Shown: positions 18,367-27,285, numbered from the stretch's first letter. The stretch is DNA of 64,000 bases from Planctomycetota bacterium (GCA_029259745.1 JAJDEO010000058.1:24143-88142), one strand, 5' to 3'. Notes: generated by a model not told the origin, from the sequence alone. Made by a program: numbers and translations.

Positions 18367-20766
18367 ATGCGGCCCTCTCCCACCGGCAACCCGCCCGTCT
18401 CGACGACTCGCCCGCGCGACGCCCGACGCGTCGCGTCCGCACTGCTCTTCTTGGCCCTCGCGCTCGCGGTCGCGGCCTGCGCCGAGCCGATCGACGGGGC
18501 CTTGCTGCGCCCCGGCAGCCGGCTGCTCGACGACGGCGTGCTCTTCTGGATGCGCGTCGATGCCCTGCCCGAATCGAACCTGCCCGACGACGCCGTCGAC
18601 GTCGTGCTCTCCGGCGATGCGCCACCCGAGTCGTCGTCGACGATCGCCCCCGACGCCTGGCGCGAGCTGAAGTCGATCCGCAGCGCGGCCGCGGCCACGC
18701 TCTTCGATGTCGACGCGAGCACTGAAGTCCACCGCTGGCGCGTCGAGGCGCCGGTGCGCATGGACGCCGCGCGCGCCAGCATCACGCTGACTCACGCCGG
18801 CCGGCGCGTCCCGAAGGTGGGCCCGGCGACAACTGCCGGCCTCATCGGCGAGGGCAGCCTCGCCTGGTGGGACTCCGAATCCGACGTCCTCTTCTCGTTC
18901 GCCTCCGACACGGGCGTCCTGTTGGCTTTCGGTCTCGCAGCCCCGCGCACGCTCACCGTCGACGTCACCCCGGCCACGAACGCCGCGCTCGACACCTATG
19001 AGGACCGCCTCCTCGGCCGGCTCGAGTACGACGACATCGCCGAGCGCCGCCACACGGTCGAGCTCGACGACGTCAGCCGCCTCTGCCTCCCGATCCCGGC
19101 CGGCGGTCGGATGACCCTTCCCGTCCAGCGACTCGACGGCCAGCGACTCCGCGTCGCCGTGGGCCTGCCCGACGTCTCGTTCGACGTGCGGGACGAGCAG
19201 CTCGTGCTGGCGCACCTGCGCAGCGATGGCGCCGTCTGTGCCATCGAGGTCTCCACCGGCGGGGAACCCGTGCGCGTCTGGGAGAAGCGCATCGGCGTCG
19301 AAGACATCGGGAAGCGCTTCATCGAGGAGGTCGTCGACCTCTCGGAGTGGAGCGGCAAGAGCTTCGAGCTGTCCCTCGTCACGGAACCAGGACCGGCCGG
19401 CGACCCGTCCTTCGACTACGTGCTGTGGTCGGAGCTGCGCGTCGAAGGCGCGCCCACTGGCGACAACGAACGCGTGCGCCCGCACATCGTGCTCATCGAC
19501 GTCGACACGCTGCGGGCCGACGCGCTCGGGAGCTATGGGGCGACGTTCGACACGAGTCCGCGGCTCGATGCCTGGGCGGCCTCGCACGCCGAGGTGTTCG
19601 AGCAGACCACGTCGTCGTCGAACTGGACCGTGCCGGCAACGGCCTCGATGCTCACGGGCCTTTCGGTGCATCAGCACGGCGTCAACGGCGCCTCCGGCGT
19701 CATGACACCGGACGTCCCCACGATCGCGACGTTGCTCCGTGACGCCGGTTACGAGACGCGCGCGATCGCCGAGGGCGCGTGCATGCGCCCCGCGTTCGGC
19801 TTCGACGTCGGGTTCGAGGAGTACCGCACGCTGCCGATCAAACGCGCCGACTGGCGTGAAGCGATCGGCTGGGTGGAAGGGCGCCAAGCCGAAACGCCGT
19901 TGTTCGTGTTCCTTCAGACCTACCTCGTCCATGCGCCTTACGAGGCACCCGACGTCTTCGCCGCGGCGGCCGACGAGGAGTACGACGGCTGGTTGAAGGA
20001 CCGCTCGATCGACTACGGCAACATCATCCGTCCCCATCAGCGCGGCGAACTCGAACTCTCCGGCGGCGACCAGCACCACATCCACCGCCGCTACCTGAGT
20101 CTCGTCCACCGGGCCGACCAGCTCGTCTACGACTTCGTGACGCAGCTCGAGTCGATCCTGCCCGAGCCGTACATGGTGATCGTGACGTCCGACCACGGCG
20201 AGGAGTTCTTCGAGCACGGCGCGATGAACCACGGGCATACGTTGTACGAGGAACTGCTGCGCGTGCCGCTGATCGTGAAGTGGCCCAAGGGCATGGCGCC
20301 CGATCGCGGTGGCCCGCGCGGCGTGCCACCTTTGTCGGTCGGACGCATCTCGCACCCGGCGTCACTGATCGACATCGTCCCGACGATTCTCGACGTCGCC
20401 GGGCTCCACATCCCGACGGAGCTGCCCGGCCGCTCGCTGCGCACGCCCGTCCCGAACTCACGCCTGCGCGTCGCCGAACACGCCGAGGGCATCCACTCGG
20501 TGCAGCTCGGCGACTACAAGCTCGTCCGCGGCGCGATCCGCCGCCACGATCGCAGCACCGCTGAGCGCGAGCTCTACGACCTCGCCGGCGACCCGAACGA
20601 GCAACACAACCTCATCGAGACGCGCGCTGTCGTCGCCGAGCGCCTCGAGCGCCTGCTCGACGAGTACCTCGAGCGCTGGCCCGTGCTCGAAAGAGCCAGC
20701 GCGAGCGCCGTCGACGACGCCGCGCTGATCGACGAGTTGAAGGCTTTGGGTTACGCGGACGGTTAA
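18367..20766 (+). CDS. Sulfatase-fold lipoprotein with Thr at the nucleophile position
   Basis: A 799-residue lipoprotein: lipobox Cys38 after LALAVAA, an N-terminal region (about 40-365) of beta-sandwich type, then an alkaline-phosphatase/sulfatase domain from about 370. Metal ligands lie in HIVLIDVDTLRAD and SDHGEEFFEHG (D609, H610). Where sulfatases have CxPxR, this has T421-V-P-A-T (NWTVPATASMLTG). Thr nucleophiles are known in phosphotransferase branches such as LTA synthase and phosphoethanolamine transferases. The reaction is therefore open: hydrolysis or transfer of a phosphate or sulfate ester. It is divergent to the GT39-like gene and is a paralogue of the gene at 55562. Confidence 0.85.
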   Translation: MRPSPTGNPPVSTTRPRDARRVASALLFLALALAVAACAEPIDGALLRPGSRLLDDGVLFWMRVDALPESNLPDDAVDVVLSGDAPPESSSTIAPDAWRELKSIRSAAAATLFDVDASTEVHRWRVEAPVRMDAARASITLTHAGRRVPKVGPATTAGLIGEGSLAWWDSESDVLFSFASDTGVLLAFGLAAPRTLTVDVTPATNAALDTYEDRLLGRLEYDDIAERRHTVELDDVSRLCLPIPAGGRMTLPVQRLDGQRLRVAVGLPDVSFDVRDEQLVLAHLRSDGAVCAIEVSTGGEPVRVWEKRIGVEDIGKRFIEEVVDLSEWSGKSFELSLVTEPGPAGDPSFDYVLWSELRVEGAPTGDNERVRPHIVLIDVDTLRADALGSYGATFDTSPRLDAWAASHAEVFEQTTSSSNWTVPATASMLTGLSVHQHGVNGASGVMTPDVPTIATLLRDAGYETRAIAEGACMRPAFGFDVGFEEYRTLPIKRADWREAIGWVEGRQAETPLFVFLQTYLVHAPYEAPDVFAAAADEEYDGWLKDRSIDYGNIIRPHQRGELELSGGDQHHIHRRYLSLVHRADQLVYDFVTQLESILPEPYMVIVTSDHGEEFFEHGAMNHGHTLYEELLRVPLIVKWPKGMAPDRGGPRGVPPLSVGRISHPASLIDIVPTILDVAGLHIPTELPGRSLRTPVPNSRLRVAEHAEGIHSVQLGDYKLVRGAIRRHDRSTAERELYDLAGDPNEQHNLIETRAVVAERLERLLDEYLERWPVLERASASAVDDAALIDELKALGYADG

Positions 20767-20778
20767 GCCCTCGCCGCG

Positions 20779-20806
20779 CGCGCCGCGGTTACACGTCAGC
20801 GGCGCG
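20779..20806. terminator. Hairpin between convergent genes
   Basis: Perfect eight-base arms CGCGCCGC and GCGGCGCG are separated by twelve bases, between the stop of the sulfatase-fold gene and the end of the GNAT gene, overlapping the latter's stop. There is no T-tract. It could serve both strands. Confidence 0.35.
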
Positions 20807-21332
20807 GATTCGACGGCCGATCACTCGCACCGGGGGCGCTCAGGAGGAAGGCCAGGCAGGACGGCTGTTCGGGATCGGCGAGGTCGGGGCTCTGCTCGAA
20901 GCCGAGGTGTTCGAGCAGGCGGATCGAGCGCGTGTTCGCGCGCTCGGCAAACGCTGTCACCGCCGAGAGCTCCATCGACTCGAAGCCGAACGTCAGGGCC
21001 GCCGTGACAGCCTCGCGCATCAACCCGCGTCCCCAGTGCGTGCGCGCGAGGTCGAAGCCGATCTCGGCGCGAGCGCCCGACGCGTCCCAGCAGTGATAGC
21101 CGCACGTCCCGATGAACGCGCCGCTCTGCCGTTCGGAGACGCCCCAGCGCAGGCCGCTGTCGCGCATGTGAAACGTGATGATGTCGCGCGCCGCGGCGAG
21201 GTCAGGACAAGGATCGATGTCCATGTAGCGGGTGACGTCGGGATCGCCGAAGTGGGCGAGCACGGCTGGGCCGTCTTCCAACGTCAACTCACGGAGGCTG
21301 AGGCGTTCGGTCTCGAGTTGCGAGTCATGCAT
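20796..21332 (-). CDS. GNAT acetyltransferase (RimJ/RimL type)
   Basis: A 178-residue N-acetyltransferase. It starts with the ETERLSLRELTLED strand typical of RimJ/RimL relatives. The acetyl-CoA loop region is ARTHWGRGLMREAVTAAL (a variant of the Q/RxxGxG/A motif), followed by the ANTRSIRLLEHLGFE motif that ends the fold. The substrate is unknown: ribosomal protein N-termini, antibiotics and small amines are all possible. It heads no obvious operon; a DinB gene lies 16 bases upstream on the same strand. Confidence 0.85.
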   Translation of the reverse strand: MHDSQLETERLSLRELTLEDGPAVLAHFGDPDVTRYMDIDPCPDLAAARDIITFHMRDSGLRWGVSERQSGAFIGTCGYHCWDASGARAEIGFDLARTHWGRGLMREAVTAALTFGFESMELSAVTAFAERANTRSIRLLEHLGFEQSPDLADPEQPSCLAFLLSAPGASDRPSNPRR

Positions 21333-21348
21333 GGCGACACGTCACGGG

Positions 21349-21864
21349 TCATCCGATGGCATGGAGCGTGTTCGTGATCGTCGCGAGGTGGTGGTCGTCG
21401 TGCTCGGCGACGAAGAAGCAGAGGTCGGCGACGGTCATCGGCTGGGCCAGCCGCGGGTGACGTGCCGTGACGTGGTGCTGTGCGTCAGGCAGTGACTCCA
21501 CGCGTTGCACGAGGTCGCGGCGCCGATCCCGCAGGGCCGCCAACACGTCCGCACTCGCCGCGGCGTTGTGATCGGCTTGCCACGTGGCCGTGTTCTCGAG
21601 GTCGGCTGCGCGAAGCTCGCGCTTGCCCGTCATCAAATCCTCGACTCGCCCGAACCAGAGTGACTCGAGATCCCCGAGATGCCCCACGTGCTCTTGGATC
21701 GACCAGGCCTCGCCAAGGCGCCGCGTCAGCACGTCGGCAGGCAGTGCCCCCACACGTTCCTCGACACGCGCCGGCGTGCCCCGCAAGCGCTCGACGAGTT
21801 CGGGCAACGCCTCGACCGGCGTGCCGAGCACGAACGCCCGCTCGAACCACGTGCGTTGCTTCAT
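21349..21864 (-). CDS. DinB-family metal-dependent protein
   Basis: A 171-residue four-helix-bundle protein of the DinB/YfiT type. Candidate metal-binding histidines lie in SIQEHVGHLGDLE and in FFVAEHDDHHLATI near the C-terminus. Family members include thiol transferases that use bacillithiol or mycothiol, but no substrate can be named here. ATG at 21864 is chosen because AAGGAG lies ten bases upstream. It sits 36 bases after the VOC gene and 16 bases before the GNAT gene, probably in one transcription unit. Confidence 0.85.
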   Translation of the reverse strand: MKQRTWFERAFVLGTPVEALPELVERLRGTPARVEERVGALPADVLTRRLGEAWSIQEHVGHLGDLESLWFGRVEDLMTGKRELRAADLENTATWQADHNAAASADVLAALRDRRRDLVQRVESLPDAQHHVTARHPRLAQPMTVADLCFFVAEHDDHHLATITNTLHAIG

Positions 21865-21900
21865 CGTCGTGACTCTCCTTCTGTGCCGGCCGGGCACCGC

Positions 21901-22293
21901 TCACATCGACGCGACGGGCTCGTGGAAGTAGTAGCAGAGCCCATCCGGCGCGACGACGAAGAACACCTGGAACTTCTGCCCGTCGCGTTCGTCGACGCGC
22001 ACCTCACCGACGTCGACGCCGCGCGCCTGCAAGTCGGTTCGGATGCCCGCGATGCCGGACACGAGAACGGCCGCACCGTCCTGCGCCGCGTCGCCGCCAT
22101 TGATCGCAAAGCCGATCTTCACGCCGTCGCGCTCGAGGATCACCTTGGGAACGGGCTCGCTGAGCCGCTCCACCTCCGTCATCCCGAAGTGCTGTGCGTA
22201 CCAGCGCGACGCCGCCTCGACATCCGTGACCGGAAGCGCGAGCACGTCGTCTTGGTAGGGAAAGGCCTGGCTGAAACGCGGTTTGTCAGTCAT
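21901..22293 (-). CDS. VOC/glyoxalase-superfamily protein
   Basis: A 130-residue protein with the paired beta-alpha-beta-beta-beta modules of the vicinal-oxygen-chelate fold: ALPVTDVEAASRWYAQHFGM at the start, FAINGG in the middle, and FFVVAPDGLCYYFHEP at the end, which carries a likely metal ligand. It may be a dioxygenase, glyoxalase or resistance-type binding protein. Its start overlaps the end of the NAD(P)-binding gene by eight bases. ATG at 22293 has GAGG about eleven bases upstream; the longer frame is not needed. Confidence 0.85.
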   Translation of the reverse strand: MTDKPRFSQAFPYQDDVLALPVTDVEAASRWYAQHFGMTEVERLSEPVPKVILERDGVKIGFAINGGDAAQDGAAVLVSGIAGIRTDLQARGVDVGEVRVDERDGQKFQVFFVVAPDGLCYYFHEPVASM

Positions 22294-23044
22294 TGAGAGA
22301 GCCTCGGTTCGTCCGGTGTTTCTCGGCATCTGCGTTGTAGATCACGGGCATCCGCCCGCGCCAGCCGCGCCACATGTCCTCATCCGTGATGAGCGCGGCC
22401 ATGAAGTGCGCGACGTTGACGCGACTCGTGGTCCCGGCGTTGAAGATCGCACTCCGTGTCGGTGAAGCGTGGACGGTGTAGTCACTGACATCCGCCTCAT
22501 CGATCAAGCCGTCGGGACGCACGACAGACCACTCGATCGGCCCGCCCTGACCGAGTTCGACGCGCAAGAAGTCGGCGGCCTGTTCGTTGTCGACATGCGG
22601 CGGCACGAGCAGTCGCAGAAGCCCGATCACGCAGCGCTGAGCAAAGGACACGCGCTCCTCGAGATCGCGATTGCTGTTGCCGGCCGTATTCATGAGCACG
22701 AACTTCGTCGACGCGTCCGCGCCGTTTGCCTCGATGGCTTCGCACAGCCGCCGCGTTGCTTCCCTGACGAGCCGCCGCGGTTGCCCGAAGATCCCCGCAA
22801 AGCTCAGCGTGTGCCCCAAGCAGGACGCGACGGCACGACAGCCTCGCACGTGCTCGGCCAACTCGGCGTCGCTGAGATCGAGGACGCTCGCAGTGACGAC
22901 CGTCAACTCATCGCGCCCGCGAATCGCCTCGGGCAGCCGTTCGGGCGAACGGACGATCACCCGCACCGGCTCTCCACGGTCGAGCAACTGCTCCACGAGC
23001 AGTCGTCCGGTTGCGCCCGTTGCACCTACGACAAGCGTCGTCAC
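22286..23044 (-). CDS. NAD(P)-binding NmrA/atypical SDR protein
   Basis: A 252-residue Rossmann-fold protein starting TTLVVGATGATGRLLVEQLL, with the GxxGxxG dinucleotide motif at residues 8-13. RVIVRSPERLPE supplies a basic residue that could favour NADP. The middle (KFVLMNTAGNSNRD) and end (VNVAHFMAALITDEDMWRGW) resemble NmrA-like epimerase/reductase relatives without the classical YxxxK pair. GTG at 23044 is chosen because upstream codons are made of a 13-base repeat. It is coupled to the VOC gene by an eight-base overlap. Confidence 0.82.
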   Translation of the reverse strand: MTTLVVGATGATGRLLVEQLLDRGEPVRVIVRSPERLPEAIRGRDELTVVTASVLDLSDAELAEHVRGCRAVASCLGHTLSFAGIFGQPRRLVREATRRLCEAIEANGADASTKFVLMNTAGNSNRDLEERVSFAQRCVIGLLRLLVPPHVDNEQAADFLRVELGQGGPIEWSVVRPDGLIDEADVSDYTVHASPTRSAIFNAGTTSRVNVAHFMAALITDEDMWRGWRGRMPVIYNADAEKHRTNRGSLND

Positions 23045-23070
23045 GTCACCCCCACCCGTCACCCCCACCC
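23045..23070. repeat. Short tandem repeat, two 13-base units
   Basis: GTCACCCCCACCC occurs twice head to tail, with a partial third copy (GTCACTCAC). It lies between the coiled-coil gene's stop and the GTG of the NAD(P)-binding gene. On the minus strand it reads GGGTGGGGGTGAC and places a G-rich stretch just before that start. Confidence 0.7.
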
Positions 23071-23071
23071 G

Positions 23072-23344
23072 TCACTCACTCTCGACATCGATGATCTCGA
23101 CGAACGCCGTGAGCTCGTCCTTCGAAAGCGTGCCCTTGCTCACGAGCAGCCGCGTGAGTGACGCGAGGTAGAGCTTCAGCTGATCGTTCTCGTCTTCCAA
23201 CGCCTTCAACCGTTCGTCCTGCGCGCGGTCGGTGCGTCCCTGATCGCGGACGCTTCGCTTGAGCCGCGACACGTCGCGCTCGGTGTCCTCGATGTCGAGT
23301 CGGTTCCCGATGTCACCCAGAAACAGAGTGCGTCCCCAGCCCAT
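23072..23344 (-). CDS. Small coiled-coil protein
   Basis: A 90-residue protein starting MGWGRTLFLGDIGNRLDIED and continuing as a charged heptad-rich helix (about 18-65, DVSRLKRSVRDQGRTD, then ERLKALEDENDQLKLYLASL), with a short C-terminal helix (KDELTAFVEIID). No enzyme or membrane motif is seen. GAGGAG lies eight bases before the ATG, so translation is likely. Similar small proteins are common hypotheticals; the role is unknown. Confidence 0.75.
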   Translation of the reverse strand: MGWGRTLFLGDIGNRLDIEDTERDVSRLKRSVRDQGRTDRAQDERLKALEDENDQLKLYLASLTRLLVSKGTLSKDELTAFVEIIDVESE

Positions 23345-23530
23345 GTCGATCTCCTCGCCGTTGGTTCCTCACGCGAACTGCCACGGTCGCTCGACCGGGA
23401 GTTCGGACAGTTTATGGGACGGTGTCACGTGACGCGCAGACTTCGTGCAGCTGTCATGCCCACGCCATGCGACCAGCGCGGTTGCGCGGCGCGTGGAAAG
23501 GGCAGGTGATCGTCGAGCCGAGTCCTGGGC

Positions 23531-23905
23531 CTACCCGGCGCGACCATCGAACGCGCGCTCGAGAACACGCTCCCACGCCGGTCGCGCCGCCGAGGTCGTC
23601 AACCCGACTGCCGACGCCACGCGATCGACGAGTCGCCGCGTCTCGAATCGCTTCTGCGCCTCGCTGCAGACCCACTCGGCGTCGAAGCCACCCCACTCGC
23701 CGGCGACACTGCGAAGATTCGGTCCGAGGAAGGGCGCGAGCTCGTGCCGAAACACATCCTCGAGCTCTTCGCGATCGAGCCCCGAGTCACACACGACCGC
23801 GGCGATCTCGGCAATCGCAGCGTCGGTCAGTTCCGTGTCGAGCCAGAGGTTCGACATCGAGATCCAGAGCAAGCGTCGAGCGTCGTTCATGGGAGGTCGT
23901 TTCAT
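23531..23905 (-). CDS. DUF7079-like small protein
   Basis: A 124-residue soluble protein. The pattern LWISMSNLWLDTEL, then REELEDVFRHELAPFLGPNLRS and GEWGGFDAEWVCS, matches small proteins I recall as DUF7079, which have LWLDTE and an FR-E-AP block. The function of that family is unknown. Two in-frame ATGs (23905 and 23890) are possible, and neither has a clear Shine-Dalgarno site. It is flanked by intergenic stretches of about 150-190 bases on each side. Confidence 0.65.
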   Translation of the reverse strand: MKRPPMNDARRLLWISMSNLWLDTELTDAAIAEIAAVVCDSGLDREELEDVFRHELAPFLGPNLRSVAGEWGGFDAEWVCSEAQKRFETRRLVDRVASAVGLTTSAARPAWERVLERAFDGRAG

Positions 23906-24053
23906 CCGAGGTCGAGGCAGCGCCGGCACGGACCGAAGCGTGCCGGTCTTCGCGGATGTCACAGCGCGTCGAGAAACTCATTCGACATGTGACACGCACG
24001 GGAGCCGCGCTCGCTGAAGCCATCACATGTCAAACGCATCCGCGCCGACGCGG

Positions 24054-24629
24054 TCAACGATCCGCGAGGAACTCGAGCGTGCGTTTCATCAAGAGGGCCG
24101 ATGCCTCGGCAGCGTAGGACGGCAGCGAGCTGTCAGCGAAGACGTGCTGATTGCCCGCGTAGAGAAACAGCTCCGCGCCCTGGGCTTGCTCGGTGAGTTC
24201 GCGAGCAGCCTCGAGATCGCCTTCACCCGTGAAGATCGGGTCGTCGGTCATGGCGTGCACCTGCACCGGCACCCTGTCCGGCCAGGCCGCCCCGAACTCC
24301 GAGGCCCGCACGCACGAGGAGTAGAGGAGCGCGCCGCGCGCACCACTCCGCGTTTGGGCCAACATCTGCGCCGGAAGGACACCCAGCGAGAAGCCCCCGT
24401 AAACCAGGTCCGTCGGGAGGTCCTCGACGGCCTGAACGCCTCGCTCGATCACAGTCGCGAATCCGAGTTCCTCGACGAAGCCCAAGCCTTCTTGCAGGCT
24501 CTCGAAGACTCGACCAGCGAAGAGATCGGGGACATGCGCGACGTGGCCCGCGTCCCGCAGCTGGTCCGCGAGAGCGACGATGCCAGGCGTGAGACCCTGG
24601 GCATGGTGGAACAGCACGATCTCAGCCAA
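24054..24629 (-). CDS. Dienelactone-hydrolase-family alpha/beta hydrolase
   Basis: A 191-residue alpha/beta hydrolase: EIVLFHHAQGLTPGI at the start, a nucleophile elbow VYGGFSLGVLPAQ with Ser where dienelactone hydrolases usually have Cys, then PVQVHAMTDDPIF and FLYAGNQHVFADSS supplying the Asp and His. It probably hydrolyses small esters or lactones in the cytoplasm. The start is a TTG at 24629 with GGGAG about eleven bases upstream; no in-frame ATG would keep the first strand intact. Confidence 0.82.
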   Translation of the reverse strand: MAEIVLFHHAQGLTPGIVALADQLRDAGHVAHVPDLFAGRVFESLQEGLGFVEELGFATVIERGVQAVEDLPTDLVYGGFSLGVLPAQMLAQTRSGARGALLYSSCVRASEFGAAWPDRVPVQVHAMTDDPIFTGEGDLEAARELTEQAQGAELFLYAGNQHVFADSSLPSYAAEASALLMKRTLEFLADR

Positions 24630-24764
24630 GGGCCTCGTTCTCCCGACGATCGGTCCTGTGTTCTCAACAACAGCTCACCGCTTGACGGCGTCGACACCCC
24701 GCGGTGGACGAGCCCACCCTCGCACCCACCGCGCTACGAGCTTGTCGATCCCTCTCTTTCCCGC

Positions 24765-25817
24765 TCAGTGGTGCCCGTCGTCCTCTTCGGGCTCGGGCTT
24801 CACCGGGAAGGCCGGCAGCGGCTCGGTCAGCACGAGGTCGATGGCGACACAGAGGATGTCGTCGGTGCCGGGGATGTCGGCGACCTTCATCGCGTCCTTC
24901 TCCGTGCAGACGAGCGTGGCCGTGCGACCGCGGGCGCGGACCTTCGCGAGGTCTTCGGAGTTGAAGTCGTGGTGGTCGTTGAACGACAGCAGGCCCGTGA
25001 CGTTGGCGCCGAGCTCTTCGATCGTGTCGCGGAAGCCCTCGGGCGAGGCGATTCCACAGAACAGGAAGACGTCGCGGCCCGCGAGGGTCGTGGGGTCTTC
25101 GAGCTGGTCGACGGGCGCATTGACCGGGCGCACGCCGATCGGTGCGTGGTGCCCGAGGATCATGTTCGCGGTGCGGTTGTAGGCGCGGACGCGGCTCGTG
25201 ACCTCTTCGAGAGCCTCATCGGAGAGGCGCTCGTGGTGCGTCATGACCAGCAGGTCGGCGCGGCCGACTCCGGCGGACGCTTCACGCAGCCCCCCGGCCG
25301 GAAGGAGCCAGTTGTTGCTGAACGGCGCGCGGGCGTCGATACACACCACTTCCATGTCGCGGTGCACGTGGCGAGCCTGCATGCCGTCATCGATGAAGAT
25401 GAGGTCGGCGCCCTGCTCGGCCGCCATGCGCGCGCCAAGTCCCTTGTCGGGCGCCACGACGACAGCGACCTCGGGGCAGCGGTTCTTGATCAGCGCGACC
25501 TCGTCGGAGTCACCGTCGGCCGTCGTCGCGCCATAGCCCGTCGACACCACGGCGACCTTGCGTCCCTGGCGCGCGGCTTCCTGCGCCATGAGGATCGTCA
25601 GCGGCGTCTTGCCCGTGCCGCCCACCGTGACGTTGCCGATCGAGACGACGGCGGCATCGACCGGCTTCGGCGTCAGCAGCCCGCTGTCATAGAAGGCGTT
25701 CTTCGCCAGGATGACGAGCGCGTAAAGCGCCGTGAGCGGCAGGAGGACGATGCGCACGAGCAGGAGCAGAGGGCCCTGCTTGCCGGAGACGAGTTGATGG
25801 GCGAGCGATGTCGACAT
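24765..25817 (-). CDS. lpxK: Tetraacyldisaccharide 4'-kinase LpxK
   Basis: A 350-residue membrane-associated kinase that phosphorylates the 4' position of the lipid A disaccharide. An N-terminal hydrophobic helix at about 18-38 anchors it. The P-loop is GNVTVGGTGKTPL (61-73), followed by STGYG, then DLIFIDDGMQARHVHRD and the LVMTHHERL region. The tail EDDGHH is acidic and short. Its presence implies lipid A in this organism. It follows the ParA gene by 36 bases on the same strand. Confidence 0.95.
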   Translation of the reverse strand: MSTSLAHQLVSGKQGPLLLLVRIVLLPLTALYALVILAKNAFYDSGLLTPKPVDAAVVSIGNVTVGGTGKTPLTILMAQEAARQGRKVAVVSTGYGATTADGDSDEVALIKNRCPEVAVVVAPDKGLGARMAAEQGADLIFIDDGMQARHVHRDMEVVCIDARAPFSNNWLLPAGGLREASAGVGRADLLVMTHHERLSDEALEEVTSRVRAYNRTANMILGHHAPIGVRPVNAPVDQLEDPTTLAGRDVFLFCGIASPEGFRDTIEELGANVTGLLSFNDHHDFNSEDLAKVRARGRTATLVCTEKDAMKVADIPGTDDILCVAIDLVLTEPLPAFPVKPEPEEDDGHH

Positions 25818-25853
25818 GGCTTGCGGATCAGGGACTTGGCGGGTCGGAAGGGG

Positions 25854-27056
25854 TCAGGTCTCGGGATTCGGTCGGGTGCGTGGCGCGGCAGTCTTGCCGG
25901 ACGCGGCCCAGGGTGACGGCGGTGTTGCCCGAGCACGACGCGGCGCGGGCGGCACGGCCGCCTGCTCGCTGCTTCGTTCGATCGGCTTGCCGTCGGCCGG
26001 AGGTACTCGAGATGCGGTGGTGTTCGCGGCGCCGGTGTTCGAGGCGCCGGTGGTCGTCGCCGAAGACTCGGGCGCCGCGGGCTTCGGCGAATCCGGTTCG
26101 GTCGACGCCGACTTGCTCGCGGGCGCGGCCGTTTCCTTCGCGCCCGGCGTCTCCTCGGCGGCGCCGTTCGACGCAGACGTGCCGGTTGGCGGCGGCGCCT
26201 CGTCGTCCGCCGTCTCGGCAGCCGGTGCGGGCTCGTCGTCTTCATCGTCTTCGAAAGGACGCACGGGCAGCACGAGCGGCACGACATCCTCGCCGAGCAG
26301 CTCCATGGCGAGCGCGAGGTAATCGTCGGCACCGCGCGAGGACGCGTCGTACTCGAAGATCGTGCGCCCGTGGCTCGGCGCCTCGGCGAGCTTGACGTTG
26401 CGGCGGATCACCGACTCGAGCAGCACGTCGCCGAAGTGGTCGCGGATGTCGCCGAGCACGGCCTTGGCGAGCTTCGTGCTCGGGTCGTGACGACACGACA
26501 CCATGCCGGTGATCGAGAGGTTCGGGTTGAGTCGCCCCTGCACCAGCCCGACGACCTCGTGCAGCTTGCCCAAGCCCTGCAGCGCGAAGAACTCGGCCTG
26601 GATCGGGACGAAGACCTCGTCGCAGGCCACGAGCGCGTTGAGCGACAGCAGCCCGAGGCTCGGCGGGCAGTCGACGAGCACGAAGTCGAACGGCTCGGCC
26701 TCACTCGCTTCGAACGCGTTGCGCAGGATCGCCTCGCGCCCCACCTCGGTGGCCAGCTCCTGCTCGGCCCCGGCCAGGTCGACGGACGCCGGCGCCACGA
26801 AGAGCCCCGGCACGCCGGTCGGGCGGATCACCTCGTCGAGCGTCGCGCGGCCGAGCAGCACCTCGTAGAGGCTCGCCGCTTCGTCCATCGGGTCGACATC
26901 GACGTGCACCGTCAGATTGCACTGCGGGTCGAGATCACAGATCAGCACGCGCTTGTGACACAGAGCCAGGGCCGCACCGAGGTTCACGGTGGTGGTCGTC
27001 TTGCCCACCCCGCCCTTCTGGTTCGTGACGGCGACTCGCCGCGTTGTCTTGGCCAT
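25854..27056 (-). CDS. parA: ParA/Soj-type ATPase with long Pro/Ala-rich tail
   Basis: A 400-residue protein. Residues 1-260 are a ParA-type deviant Walker ATPase: KGGVGKTTTTVNLG at 14-27, DLDPQCNLTVHVD, and DFVLVDCPPSLGLLSLNAL with switch-II-like Asp. It matches Soj-like proteins that position chromosomes or protein complexes. Residues from about 265 to 400 are low complexity (Ala, Pro, Glu, Thr, Ser), unusual for chromosomal ParA. No parB lies next to it in the window; lpxK does. It could segregate DNA or position other cargo. Confidence 0.9.
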   Translation of the reverse strand: MAKTTRRVAVTNQKGGVGKTTTTVNLGAALALCHKRVLICDLDPQCNLTVHVDVDPMDEAASLYEVLLGRATLDEVIRPTGVPGLFVAPASVDLAGAEQELATEVGREAILRNAFEASEAEPFDFVLVDCPPSLGLLSLNALVACDEVFVPIQAEFFALQGLGKLHEVVGLVQGRLNPNLSITGMVSCRHDPSTKLAKAVLGDIRDHFGDVLLESVIRRNVKLAEAPSHGRTIFEYDASSRGADDYLALAMELLGEDVVPLVLPVRPFEDDEDDEPAPAAETADDEAPPPTGTSASNGAAEETPGAKETAAPASKSASTEPDSPKPAAPESSATTTGASNTGAANTTASRVPPADGKPIERSSEQAAVPPAPRRARATPPSPWAASGKTAAPRTRPNPET

Positions 27057-27174
27057 GCTCGACGTTCCACGCTGCGCCGGCGGTCTCGCTCGGCAGAGTC
27101 TGCTCGCAGCCTGTGGTGAAAGTGGATGCGTTCGGGGTGCTGTCCGCTGAGGCCTTCTTTAGGCGACAGAACAG

Positions 27175-27198
27175 AGGCGAATCGGTGGATTCGTCGAG
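27175..27198 (+). repeat. Copy of a 24-base motif shared with the element at 60829-60988
   Basis: AGGCGAATCGGTGGATTCGTCGAG here matches 60898-60921 at 22 of 24 positions, and weaker similarity continues to about 27245. It lies between the divergent ParA and TPR-like genes (27057-27298), where no gene is seen. Confidence 0.55.
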
Positions 27199-27285
27199 TT
27201 CTGGCAACGCCGAGACCGGATCAGCGGGCGGTGCCCTGAACGGATGACATTCACCACGGGCTGCTAGCGTACCGGCCTCGTTCGA

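Noticed and set aside
17431..20355. 974-codon minus-strand open frame
   Set aside because: It is antisense to the clear sulfatase-fold lipoprotein gene and partly out of frame with the GT39-like gene. Its composition (Arg, His, Asp, Val) is that of GC-driven shadow frames.
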